From Paeniglutamicibacter terrestris (GTDB lineage Bacteria > Actinomycetota > Actinomycetes > Actinomycetales > Micrococcaceae): a stretch of DNA of 64,000 nucleotides. The notes beneath the pieces were generated by a model. It was given only the letters and a program-made list of their open reading frames with translations, did no database searches and had not been told where the DNA came from. Numbering within the stretch: the first letter of the stretch is position 1; every line of letters begins with the position of its first letter. The DNA is taken from positions 1-64,000 of the forward strand of contig NZ_JAAWVT010000004.1 of assembly GCF_012271785.1 (NCBI RefSeq), read 5' to 3'. Position numbers and translations under genes: made by a program. Of the stretch, positions 17,916 through 26,611 are shown piece by piece.

Positions 17916-20900
17916 ATGCTTACCCCGCGTCGCCACAAGCTTGCGCGGACGATTTTGGCATCGGCATCCGGGCTAGCCCTGGCCGTCACCATGTCCGTCC
18001 CCTCTCTTGCAGCACCTCCCACGATCGACGTCGCCCCGAATGGCGATTCCCCATCAATCGGCGGACTAGCCACCAAGTCGTTGCAGGACTTGAAGGTAGC
18101 TGGCCCCCTGTCCACTGCCAGCGGAGAAGTTTCCGTATTCGTGCAGTTCGAGGGACAGGGCGCGTTTACCGCCACCCAGCCAGACAGCGCCAAAAAGCCC
18201 CACGGCAAGACCACCAAGAACGCTGGCAAGGTCAAGGAAATCCGTAACGACATCAAGGCCAAGGGAAAGTCTGCGGCAGCGCAGGCCAAGGCAGATGTCA
18301 TCTACTCGACCACCAACTCCATTCCAGGCGTAGCCCTGCGCGGCGACGCGGAGGCGTTGCGCGCATTGGCTTCCCGCAGCGACGTCAAGAAGATCACCGC
18401 CATTGTTCCCAAGTCACCCGAGAACAAGAACGCCGACATCGACACCCGCGCCCTGCAAGCATGGAGCGCGTTAAAAGAAACCGGCGAAGGCGTCACCATT
18501 GCCGTTCTGGATACCGGCATCGACTACACCCACGCCGGATTCGGTGGACCCGGAACCGTCGACGGATACAAGCAGGCACAGGACTCGACAGCGCTCCCCG
18601 CTGCTGACTCCGGACTCTACGATCCGGCCAAGTTCATCGGCGGATGGGATCTGGTGGGCGATAACTACAACGCCGACCCCGATGCCGAGGACTACCAGCC
18701 GGTTCCGCAGCCCGACGCCAACCCGCTGGACTGTGCGGCCGCCGGACACGGCTCCCACGTCGCAGGTTCGGCTGCCGGTTACGGCGTTAACGCTGACGGC
18801 TCCACCTTTACCGGCGACTACACCAAACTCACGGCCGACGATGTGGCGGCCATGCGCATCGGTCCCGGCAGCGCCCCGGAAGCCGCGCTAGTTGGCATTC
18901 GTGTCTTCGGCTGTGGCGGTTCTTCCTCTGTGGTGGGTCAGGCTCTTGACTACGTGTTGGACCCCAACAACGATGGCAACTTCGATGACCGCGCCCAGAT
19001 TGTGAACATGTCGCTGGGCTCGGATCATTCCCCAGCCGATGACCCAGAAAATGACATTGTTAATTCGCTGACCGACTTGGGCATCCTCTCGGTGGTGGCT
19101 TCGGGCAACGCCGGTGACGTGACGGACGTCGGAGGCTCCCCGGGCAATGCCCGTTCCGCACTGACCGTCGCTAACTCCGTGGCCACCAAGGTCACGCTCG
19201 ATGGCATCACCGTCAATGCTCCTGCCGAGAACGCTGGCACAGCGGCCGGTCAGTATTCCTCCAACTTCAATTACACCGCTGCCGATCCCGCTGCGCTAAG
19301 CGGCGCCGTGGTGATGGCCCCGGAGTCCAACGCCTTCGGCTGCGATCCTTTTGAGGCGGGCTCGCTTACCGGTAAGTGGGTGTGGCTCCAGTGGAGCGAA
19401 AACCTCGAGTTCCCCTGTGGCTCCGGAACCCGCTTTAACAATGCCGAGGCAGCCGGCGCCACCGGAGTCATCCTAGACTCCGAGGTCTCAGTCTTCGAGG
19501 CCGGCATCGCCGGCAACGCGACCATCCCCGGCGCACAGTTCACCAAGGCCTACTCCGATAGCTTGCGCCCGGCAGCCCAGGCCGGCACCCTGAACGTCAC
19601 CCTGGATCCGGCGCTCGTTGGCACCGCATCAAGTGACTCCGGGCTGGGAGACACATTAAACTCGTCCTCCTCGCGTGGTGTCCACGGCTCCGAAGGCGTG
19701 GTGAAGCCGGATATTGCTGCCCCCGGAACTCTCATCGGTTCCGTCGGAGTGGGTACCGGCAACGCTCCGGCAGTCATGTCGGGTACCTCCATGGCCACCC
19801 CGCACGCCGCGGGCATCGCCGCACTTGTCGCCGGCAGCGGAAACTACACCGCGTACCAAATCAAGTCGATCATGATGAATACCGCCACCGCGGATGTGCT
19901 GGCCGCCAACGGCGAGGCCTACGGCCCCAACCGCGTGGGTTCCGGTCGAGTGATCGCCGACGCCGCATTGGAGACTCCCGTCTACGCCTTCGCCACCGCG
20001 GACCCGGACCTCACCAGCGTGAGCTTCGGTGTCATCGAGGTGGACAAGAAGAAGTACTCGGCCACCAAGTCCATCACTGTGGTCAACAAGTCCGATAAGA
20101 GCCAGACCTACAAGGTGGCCTACCTTCCGGCCACGAAGATTCCGGGCGCCAGCTACACGCTGAGCCAGAAATCGGTCAAGCTCGCCGCGGGCGCCACCAC
20201 CAACGTCAAGGTGACGTTGAACGTGGATGCGAACAAGTACGCGAAGACCATCGATCCAACCATGGACACCGAGCAGCTTGGTCTGCCGCGGGCTTGGGTT
20301 GCCGATGTTTCGGGTCGAGTGGAACTCACCAGCTCCACCGCACCGACCTTGCGTGTTCCCGTCCATGCGGCACCAAAACTGGTTTCCGACATGGCCGCAA
20401 AGAAGGCATCCTTCGCTAAGGGCGCCACCACCGGCACCATCAAACTTGCCGGCGACGACGTCGTGGCGGGATCCGGTGCCACTCAGGTACGCTCGCTGGT
20501 CTCCGCCTTTGAACTTGGCGCATCGTCGACCAAGCTCCCGGCAAGCGCCGATGAGGTTCCGGGCGCACGCGAAATGGATCTGCAGCACGTGGGTGCGGCC
20601 ACCACCGCCCCCAGCACCGGAGCTGCGGATGGTCTGCTGAACTTCGGTGTGAGCACCTGGGGCAACTGGGCGCATTTGGCCGGCGGTACCGAGATCGACA
20701 TCGAGATCGACACCAATGGCGACGGCGAGGCAGACTTTGTCACCTTTAATACCGTCGCCGACGGACTCGACGCCGATCTGGTAGCCACCTACAGCCTGAA
20801 CCCCGTGAAGCAGGTTGACCTGCAGCTCCTGAACGGACTGGGCGGAGATGTTGATTCGAATACCTTCGACACCAACGTAGCCGGCTTCCCGGTCTCGCTC

Positions 20901-21203
20901 GCTGCGCTGGGTTTGACTGGCTCGGACGCACCGATCTCCTACCGCGTGTACTCCTACTCGCAGTACAACTCCGATGAGACAGGCGCCAACGTTCCTGTTG
21001 ACGCCACCGACTGGATCGACTTCAACGCGATCAAGCCGGCATTGTCCTTCGCCGGTGAGGGAACGGTGTTCGCCGATCTCAACAAGAGCCAGCTAAAAGC
21101 CACGGTAGCCTCCACCGATACCAAGGCCAAGGCACTGCTCCTGCACCTGCACAATTCCTCGGGACAGCGCGCCCAGGTATTGGACGTGCAGCCTCGCAAG
21201 TAG
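17916..21203 (+). CDS. Secreted S8 subtilisin-like serine protease with PA domain
   Basis: 1095-residue extracellular protease. Layout: signal peptide (basic TPRRHKLAR, hydrophobic core, cleavage near SLAAP at residue 28), an I9-type propeptide (about 45-165), and a peptidase S8 domain with catalytic Asp in VAVLDTGIDYTHAGF, His in GHGSHVAGSAAG, oxyanion Asn in VASGNAG and Ser in SGTSMATPHAAG. A PA domain (about 445-560) is inserted between the Asn and the Ser. The last 380 residues form beta-rich Fn3-like domains without cell-wall anchor or membrane helix. ATG 17916 has AAGGAG 4-5 nt upstream. It is a single-gene unit between its own promoter and a strong terminator; the likely role is extracellular protein degradation. 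Confidence 0.93.
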   Translation: MLTPRRHKLARTILASASGLALAVTMSVPSLAAPPTIDVAPNGDSPSIGGLATKSLQDLKVAGPLSTASGEVSVFVQFEGQGAFTATQPDSAKKPHGKTTKNAGKVKEIRNDIKAKGKSAAAQAKADVIYSTTNSIPGVALRGDAEALRALASRSDVKKITAIVPKSPENKNADIDTRALQAWSALKETGEGVTIAVLDTGIDYTHAGFGGPGTVDGYKQAQDSTALPAADSGLYDPAKFIGGWDLVGDNYNADPDAEDYQPVPQPDANPLDCAAAGHGSHVAGSAAGYGVNADGSTFTGDYTKLTADDVAAMRIGPGSAPEAALVGIRVFGCGGSSSVVGQALDYVLDPNNDGNFDDRAQIVNMSLGSDHSPADDPENDIVNSLTDLGILSVVASGNAGDVTDVGGSPGNARSALTVANSVATKVTLDGITVNAPAENAGTAAGQYSSNFNYTAADPAALSGAVVMAPESNAFGCDPFEAGSLTGKWVWLQWSENLEFPCGSGTRFNNAEAAGATGVILDSEVSVFEAGIAGNATIPGAQFTKAYSDSLRPAAQAGTLNVTLDPALVGTASSDSGLGDTLNSSSSRGVHGSEGVVKPDIAAPGTLIGSVGVGTGNAPAVMSGTSMATPHAAGIAALVAGSGNYTAYQIKSIMMNTATADVLAANGEAYGPNRVGSGRVIADAALETPVYAFATADPDLTSVSFGVIEVDKKKYSATKSITVVNKSDKSQTYKVAYLPATKIPGASYTLSQKSVKLAAGATTNVKVTLNVDANKYAKTIDPTMDTEQLGLPRAWVADVSGRVELTSSTAPTLRVPVHAAPKLVSDMAAKKASFAKGATTGTIKLAGDDVVAGSGATQVRSLVSAFELGASSTKLPASADEVPGAREMDLQHVGAATTAPSTGAADGLLNFGVSTWGNWAHLAGGTEIDIEIDTNGDGEADFVTFNTVADGLDADLVATYSLNPVKQVDLQLLNGLGGDVDSNTFDTNVAGFPVSLAALGLTGSDAPISYRVYSYSQYNSDETGANVPVDATDWIDFNAIKPALSFAGEGTVFADLNKSQLKATVASTDTKAKALLLHLHNSSGQRAQVLDVQPRK

Positions 21204-21244
21204 CACTACAGCACTGGTTCCGATGAAGCTATTGGCACCTTACG

Positions 21245-21302
21245 GGCGCGGCCCGGGGACGGCGCGGTGAATATTTCACCGCAGGTGTCCCCGGGCCGCG
21301 CC
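21245..21302 (+). terminator. Strong terminator after the subtilase
   Basis: GGCGCGGCCCGGGGAC and its exact complement (16 bp) enclose a second stem GCGGTGAA/TTCACCGC; TTTT follows. Confidence 0.88.
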
Positions 21303-21308
21303 TTTTGC

Positions 21309-21336
21309 TTGCGCCGTGCGAATGCTGACCTATGCT
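21309..21336 (+). promoter_or_regulatory. Promoter of a probable leaderless serine hydrolase message
   Basis: TTGCGC (21309-21314), 16-nt spacer, TATGCT (21331-21336), 7 nt before the ATG at 21344. Confidence 0.45.
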
Positions 21337-21343
21337 CATTGCC

Positions 21344-22522
21344 ATGAGTAGTGCTGCGGCCTTTGAATCGTTGGTGGCACAGCTACCCGCTGGCTCGGCC
21401 GCCGCCTGGCGGGATCCCAGCGAATCCGGAGTCCTGCGTATTTTCGGAGTCAAAGATGCGCTTCCGGTCTTTAGCCTGACCAAGATGTTTATTGCCGCTG
21501 CGATACTGCGATTGATGGATGCCGGCGCCCTGCGTGTCACCGACAAGATCGCTAAATTCCTTCCCGGAGCTCCGGGGCATGGCAGCATCAAAGCGGTGCT
21601 GAACCACACCGCGGGACTCGGCGACTATGCCCACACTCCGGCCTATCTTCGCGCCGTCCACGAGCAGCCGGACCAGCCATGGGACCTGAGACAGATCGCC
21701 TCCATCTCATCCACCGGGATCCCCGGATCCTTCGCCTATAGCAACACCGGATACTGGTTATTGGGCGCACTGTTGGAATCCTTGTTGGCCGAACCCTTGC
21801 ACCTCGTGCTGGAACGCGAAGTCTTTACGCCGCTGGGCATGGTCTCAACACGCTATCCACTACCCGAAACCTCGCTGAGTCCCACCGGCTACTCCACCTT
21901 GTGGGCTGGCCCGGCCGGCGCGGCGTTCTCCACGCCGAGCGACGTGCTCCGCTTCCAAGCCATCCTGCAGTCAACGACGGGCGTGAGCGGCGACTACTTA
22001 TCCGTCGCGGCCCGCGAACTCCTTTTCAGCTGTGTAGCTGTCGATGCGCAGGCACCGTGGAGGGCACCCAAATATGCCATGGGGATCATGGTGGATCCTG
22101 CCCTGCGCTTGTGGGGTCATGGTGGAAGCGGTCCGGGCTACCAGTCTGCCGCCTTCAGCTCCCTGGCCACAGGAGTCGGCGCCTCCATCATCTGTCCGTC
22201 ATCCGGAACGCTGAACCCTGAGGCCATACTCATCAAGCATTTGGGTGTTCAAGAGCGGTTGGTGGTTCATTTGGAGCCAGCGCATGGGCGGCGCTGGCCA
22301 TTGTGGGACCCCGCATCGGGGCGCGAGATCGATCCGCACCGGCTGGGGCTCGATCCTGAGCTCATCGCAGACTTACGCTCGTGGGCTGAGGGATGGGAAT
22401 CGGGCCATAGCGATCAACATGGCTGGATTTCGAAGAAGTCCCGGCTGGGCTTCGAAGCGCAGCGTCTTGTTCTGTTGGCGTCGCTGCGCGAAAGGGCCGG
22501 AGGATATCTTTTGGTTCTCTAG
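21344..22522 (+). CDS. Serine hydrolase, beta-lactamase class C / PBP4* family
   Basis: 392 residues of the AmpC/esterase EstB/D-aminopeptidase superfamily. The serine-Lys pair is in FSLTKMF near residue 45 (SxxK), the Tyr motif in AYSNTGYWLLG near 130 (YxN), and the third motif is HGGSGPG near 260 (H-x-G type). No signal peptide is visible, so it is probably cytosolic. There is no ribosome site; a TATGCT box 7 nt before the ATG suggests a leaderless message, and an in-frame ATG at 21332 is the alternative. Its stop codon overlaps the stop of the convergent GH3 gene in a shared CTAG. Substrate (peptide, ester or beta-lactam) is unknown. Confidence 0.83.
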   Translation: MSSAAAFESLVAQLPAGSAAAWRDPSESGVLRIFGVKDALPVFSLTKMFIAAAILRLMDAGALRVTDKIAKFLPGAPGHGSIKAVLNHTAGLGDYAHTPAYLRAVHEQPDQPWDLRQIASISSTGIPGSFAYSNTGYWLLGALLESLLAEPLHLVLEREVFTPLGMVSTRYPLPETSLSPTGYSTLWAGPAGAAFSTPSDVLRFQAILQSTTGVSGDYLSVAARELLFSCVAVDAQAPWRAPKYAMGIMVDPALRLWGHGGSGPGYQSAAFSSLATGVGASIICPSSGTLNPEAILIKHLGVQERLVVHLEPAHGRRWPLWDPASGREIDPHRLGLDPELIADLRSWAEGWESGHSDQHGWISKKSRLGFEAQRLVLLASLRERAGGYLLVL

Positions 22523-23802
22523 GAACCTTCGTCTTGCTTGGCTTCGAGCACCTTGAGCGCCGCGGCATCAATGAGGCGGGCGAATCCTGGATCCTTTTTC
22601 GCTTGCTCTGCCAGAGCTTCGGAAATCTGGTCCAGCTTCCCAGCATTCACACACAGCATCATCGTTCCGCCCGCCTCGAAGAAGCGCACTGCGCGCGTCG
22701 CATAGCTCCACGGCGAAAGTTGCGTAGCGTCGCACATGTCATCGGAAATGATGACGCCGGTAAAACCGAGGTCTTCGCGCAGCATCCCCCGCATGATGGT
22801 GGAAGAGAACGGCGCAATGTTCTTGGCGTCGATCTTCGAGTAATAGGAGTTGGAGACCATCACCCACTCATTACCAGCAGCGATGCCCGCCCGGAAGGGT
22901 GCAAGATACGGATCATTGCGGGTGGTCTTGGTGTCAATAACGTTCTTGACGATATCGGTGTTCTGCGTGACGCGTCCCAGTCCTGGAAAATGCTTAATAA
23001 CGGAATCAACTCCCGGCGCCCCCATCCCCTTGGTGAAGGCTTGTGACGCCCTCGAGACGGCCTTGGGGGTATAACCGTATTCGCGCTTCCACTGTCCAAT
23101 GGGACCGTTGGATGGCGCAAAGGACGCCGAGGATACGGTGTCGGCCACCGGGGCGAGGTTGAGGTTGATGCCGACCGCGGCCAGCTCCTTGCCCCATTTG
23201 GTGGCGCGGTGAGTCAGTGTCGTGGCGTCCCAGCTGCCTTGGACCAAGGCCGTAGGCAGGGTGGAAAAGCCAGCACCCCTCAGCACCTGGACGTTGCCGC
23301 CTTCCTGATCGGTGGCAACATATGGCGTGATCTCCGCGGCTGTTCCCTTGACGATGGCCGTATTAATGCGCTCGACGACCTCGCCCGTTGCCGCACTCCC
23401 GCGACTACTTCGACCCTTGAGGAACACGTTCCCCAACGCGTTGCGGGTGATGATTGATAAATCGGCGGAGTTGCTCCCCGTGGCGGGGACTCCCACCATG
23501 AGCACCTGACCAATCTTTTCTTTCCTGCTCATCGTGTCCAGCTGCCGATGCGCGGCATCTAGCGGGACAGCTGACGGCTTGGCGCTAGGGCTCGGCATGG
23601 CAGTGGTTCCGGGGTCGCGGGGTGAGGTGTCTGCACTCGAGGTCACCGGGGTGGGCGTGGGGATCGTGATGGGAGCGCGGGTGTTGGGGGACGATGCGGA
23701 AGAGCTGTGCGTCTGCGTGCTTGGCGCGGGTGCTGCGGTGCAACCAACTAAAACCAGTGCCGGGAGTATCACCAGCGGCAGGCGTTTTCTACGCTGGTGC
23801 AT
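22519..23802 (-). CDS. Glycoside hydrolase family 3 lipoprotein (NagZ-related)
   Basis: 427-residue exported lipoprotein: basic MHQRRKR, hydrophobic stretch and lipobox LVGC near residue 20, then a Ser/Thr/Pro-rich linker to about residue 85. The GH3 barrel shows IGQVLMVGVP, YVATDQEGGNVQVL, KHFPGLGRVTQNTD and the nucleophile region VIISDDMCD. In NagZ-type beta-N-acetylglucosaminidases the loop is KHFPGHG followed by D-S-H, where Asp-His is the acid/base dyad; here it reads GLG and N-T-D, so the classical His is missing. ATG 23802 has AGGAG 7 nt upstream; an ATG at 23823 is also possible. Probable role is peptidoglycan amino-sugar trimming at the cell surface, with altered chemistry. Confidence 0.85.
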   Translation of the reverse strand: MHQRRKRLPLVILPALVLVGCTAAPAPSTQTHSSSASSPNTRAPITIPTPTPVTSSADTSPRDPGTTAMPSPSAKPSAVPLDAAHRQLDTMSRKEKIGQVLMVGVPATGSNSADLSIITRNALGNVFLKGRSSRGSAATGEVVERINTAIVKGTAAEITPYVATDQEGGNVQVLRGAGFSTLPTALVQGSWDATTLTHRATKWGKELAAVGINLNLAPVADTVSSASFAPSNGPIGQWKREYGYTPKAVSRASQAFTKGMGAPGVDSVIKHFPGLGRVTQNTDIVKNVIDTKTTRNDPYLAPFRAGIAAGNEWVMVSNSYYSKIDAKNIAPFSSTIMRGMLREDLGFTGVIISDDMCDATQLSPWSYATRAVRFFEAGGTMMLCVNAGKLDQISEALAEQAKKDPGFARLIDAAALKVLEAKQDEGS

Positions 23803-24029
23803 CGCTGTTCTCCTGCGGTTCATGACGGCCCGCTCCTTTCCCTCGACTTTTAGCCTGTCAGAGATTTGTGGGATTCTCCGAATTTAGAAAGAAAATTCAC
23901 TACCAGTACTCCCCCGCTTGGCATTCCCTACCCAGCCGCGCTCGATAATGTGTCCCTCCTTCTCGGTATCTCGGGCACCCGTGGGTGGCCACGCCTATGC
24001 TGAGCCCAAGAGCATTTTAAGGAGGAACC

Positions 24030-24464
24030 GTGGAAACTTCGCCGCTGTCTAACAACCAAAAATTCATTGCTGGGTTCCCGGCCGACTCCCCGAAAGAACC
24101 GGCCGAGCTTGATCACGAATCAGATATTTGGCAGCTTCCATCGCGGGGCGTCGAATGGTGCGATTGCGGTCGGCACCATGTTCTAGATAGGGACATCGTC
24201 GCCGCGATTGCTCACGATGTGGTTGATGACCCCGATTTCATGACCCATAACGAAGTCATTGATACGGCGATGGACCTATGGAAGTACGAATCTGTGTGCC
24301 AGTTCTTCCTCCTTGCCATCCGCCATTCAGCGACCGCCATGAATGGCCACCCCGCCGAAAGGTACGCTTTTGAGCGCGGTCTTCAGATCGTGGCGCATTT
24401 TTCTAAAACGTGGCAGGGCTGCCCCGAGGAAACCTGCTCCCCCGCTCATGACCGTGAAAACTAG
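24030..24464 (+). CDS. Hypothetical protein with CxC/His motif
   Basis: 144 residues, acidic, no signal peptide or membrane segment. I do not recognise the family. Visible: [15 protein letters not shown] near residue 45 with a CxCxxHH cluster that could bind a metal, and [20 protein letters not shown] in the middle, predicted helical. The start is a GTG at 24030 with an excellent AGGAGG 5 nt upstream, which is the best support that this is a real gene. It ends in a CTAG shared with the stop codon of the convergent umuC-type gene. Confidence 0.72.
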   Translation: METSPLSNNQKFIAGFPADSPKEPAELDHESDIWQLPSRGVEWCDCGRHHVLDRDIVAAIAHDVVDDPDFMTHNEVIDTAMDLWKYESVCQFFLLAIRHSATAMNGHPAERYAFERGLQIVAHFSKTWQGCPEETCSPAHDREN

Positions 24465-25735
24465 GCCTTCACGACCGGAATCTCAGCCCACTCGGTAGTG
24501 AACTTTGGCGAGGAATAGTCTCGCTTCATCGACCATCCGGGTTCCGTGGCTAGTCCCCCAGAGCCTAAGCCAATTGATTTGTTCCCGAACCGGGCCTTGA
24601 CCGCTCCGAGCACATCACCAACGTGTTTCTCATCCGATCCGGCGTCAAAGATTCCAAAGACCGCTTGTTCGGGTTCGGGCTGCAATCCGGAGAGAATGAC
24701 CCCTCCGCGTACGTAGGAAGCGCCCGGAAGCATGATTTCCCGCATGGCCCCGACGGCCAGCCGGGTCAGCAGAATCGGGTCCTGGGTGGGCGCGGGAAGT
24801 TTGAGGGTGATCGAGGGAAATGACGCTTCTCCGGAGGCGAAGCGGCTGGTGCCAGCGGTGATGGTGAGCAGTGTGGCCCAGAGACCGTCGTTCATCAATC
24901 GGGAGGCACCGCGTTGGGCATAAATGGACATCACCTCAACCATCTCCTCGATGGTTCGCACCGGGCTGGAAAACGAGCGTGAGTACATGATTTGCTGCTT
25001 GTCAGCTCGCTCCTCATTGTGGGCGATACACGGTGTTCCGTTAAGTTCCAGCACGGTGCGTTGAAGCACAACGGAGAATTTCTTGCGAATGTCAGTAACA
25101 TCGGCGGCCTTGAGGTCAGCGATGCTGGTGATGCCCAACCCGGCGAGCCGGGTTCCGGTGCGCGAGCCGACGCCCCATAGATCCGTGACCGGAACCCTGG
25201 ATTGGATGTCCGCAACAAGCTGTGGGTCCATGGAATCCATGGAACATACCCCACCAAGATGGGCATTGTGCTTGGCGACGTGGTTGGCGAACTTGGCCAG
25301 AGTTTTGGTGGGCGCAACGCCCACGCACACCGGTACCCCGACGCTGCGGGCTACGGCGGCACGAATAGTTGTCGCTAATTTGCCGAGCTGGTCGGGATTA
25401 CCTTGAACACCGATAAACGACTCATCGATGGAGTAAACCTCTTGCCATGTCCCGTAGCGCGAGAGCACTTCCATGACCCTGGCGCTCATGTCCCCATAGA
25501 GTTCATAATTGCTCGATCGCACGACCATGCCATGACTTTGCATGAACTGTTTGACCTGGAAAAAAGGTGCACCGGTGGTAATTCCTAGGCTCTTAGCCTC
25601 CTGCGAGCGCGCCACAACGCAACCATCGTTGTTGGACAGGACAACAACCGGTCGGCCGACGAGTTTGGGGTCAAAGACCCGCTCGCAGGAGACATAGAAG
25701 TTATTAACGTCCACCAACGCAATTCGTTCGCTCAT
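24461..25735 (-). CDS. umuC: Y-family DNA polymerase V catalytic subunit (UmuC)
   Basis: 424 residues, the normal UmuC length. It carries out error-prone translesion synthesis across DNA damage. Catalytic acidic residues are in [12 protein letters not shown] (first Asp) and [10 protein letters not shown] (Asp-Glu). [13 protein letters not shown] (dNTP-binding region), [17 protein letters not shown] and the helix-hairpin-helix-like [17 protein letters not shown] are typical. QAVFGIF near residue 365 resembles the beta-clamp binding motif of UmuC. ATG 25735 has GCGAGGA 6 nt upstream. It follows a umuD-type gene on the same strand after about 138 nt, forming the usual umuDC order under an upstream LexA-like box. 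Confidence 0.92.
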   Translation of the reverse strand: MSERIALVDVNNFYVSCERVFDPKLVGRPVVVLSNNDGCVVARSQEAKSLGITTGAPFFQVKQFMQSHGMVVRSSNYELYGDMSARVMEVLSRYGTWQEVYSIDESFIGVQGNPDQLGKLATTIRAAVARSVGVPVCVGVAPTKTLAKFANHVAKHNAHLGGVCSMDSMDPQLVADIQSRVPVTDLWGVGSRTGTRLAGLGITSIADLKAADVTDIRKKFSVVLQRTVLELNGTPCIAHNEERADKQQIMYSRSFSSPVRTIEEMVEVMSIYAQRGASRLMNDGLWATLLTITAGTSRFASGEASFPSITLKLPAPTQDPILLTRLAVGAMREIMLPGASYVRGGVILSGLQPEPEQAVFGIFDAGSDEKHVGDVLGAVKARFGNKSIGLGSGGLATEPGWSMKRDYSSPKFTTEWAEIPVVKA

Positions 25736-25873
25736 GATGTCCTCGCCAAGGAACGCTGTAATCCAAGTGGAACCTCTGTAGCCGACGCCGCCACGGTGGT
25801 GTCGCTCGGATGAGGCTGGCCGGCACAAGTTCTGGCAGGTACGCCACGACGCGTTGGCGCGATGACTGATTTC

Positions 25874-26296
25874 CTACACATGGTGCAAACATCGTGTGAC
25901 GACGCCCCACACGATGGTCTCTTCGGCGACGGCTTCTGCCTGTTCTGCTGGCACTTCGTCACTGACGAGGACGAGGGCGCCCCGGTACTCTACCAACCTG
26001 CGGATCACCAGTTCTCCGTCTTGGATGGCAATGACCACTGATCCATCGCGTGGCGCCAGGGCTCTATCCACAATGACTTCGTCTCCGTGGCTGATCCCCG
26101 CGGAGGCCATTGAATTGCCGGCGACGCGCATGAGAAAAGTGGACGTTCGGTCCTTAATGAGGAGGCGGTTCAGGTCGATTCCACCGTTGTAGTAATCTCG
26201 CGCCGGAGAGGGAAACCCCATGGCCTCTACGGCACCGACCGGACCTTGTGAATCGGGCGAGGGCGGCTGTGGCTGCGGCAAATCTGTTCCGAACAC
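25874..26296 (-). CDS. umuD: UmuD-like S24 family protein lacking the catalytic lysine
   Basis: 140-residue homologue of UmuD, the partner of UmuC. The body aligns well with E. coli UmuD: GFPSPARDYYNGGIDLNRLL, then VAGNSMASAGISHGDEVIVD containing the catalytic Ser, then DGELVIRRL. In E. coli UmuD the cleavage site is Cys-Gly and the catalytic Lys97 is in EFTVKKL; here the site is Met-Gly and Lys97 is Arg (codon CGC). Lys is needed for autocleavage in the family, so self-processing is doubtful. GTG 26296 has AAGGCGG 5 nt upstream; GTG 26302 is the alternative. A LexA-like box lies about 16 nt before the start. It is first in a umuDC operon. Confidence 0.88.
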   Translation of the reverse strand: MFGTDLPQPQPPSPDSQGPVGAVEAMGFPSPARDYYNGGIDLNRLLIKDRTSTFLMRVAGNSMASAGISHGDEVIVDRALAPRDGSVVIAIQDGELVIRRLVEYRGALVLVSDEVPAEQAEAVAEETIVWGVVTRCLHHV

Positions 26297-26311
26297 GAGC
26301 ACCGCCTTTTC

Positions 26312-26327
26312 TAGAACAAAGATTCGA
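26312..26327 (-). promoter_or_regulatory. Probable LexA (SOS) box upstream of umuDC
   Basis: TCGAATCTTTGTTCTA on the minus strand matches the Gram-positive/actinobacterial LexA consensus TCGAACN4GTTCGA at 9 of 12 fixed positions and lies just before the umuD start. SOS induction is inferred. Confidence 0.6.
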
Positions 26328-26611
26328 TACTCAGCCTACCAGCGGAAGCGCACACGGGTAATCCCCGCTACCCCATCCCGTGAGGATTAATGCGCGGCAT
26401 ATCCGTGCCCGGACACTACGTGATTCTAGATCAAGTAGCCGCCCCGTCACCCACTAAGTCACGGAGCTACGCCGGCATCCAGCAGCAATCCGGAGCATCG
26501 GCCTAACCGTCGAACGGCGGCCGTGCCCCGGGGAAGATCTACACGGGCGCAGCACCTTAATGCGCCTGAGTCGCGGATTCCTTGGGCCCGGCGCCACGTG
26601 CGGTTAGCGAA
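26328..26611. other. Intergenic stretch without a supported gene
   Basis: About 285 nt between umuD and the SH3-protein pseudogene. Short reading frames here have no ribosome site or recognisable product; no hairpin terminator or repeat stands out. Confidence 0.5.
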
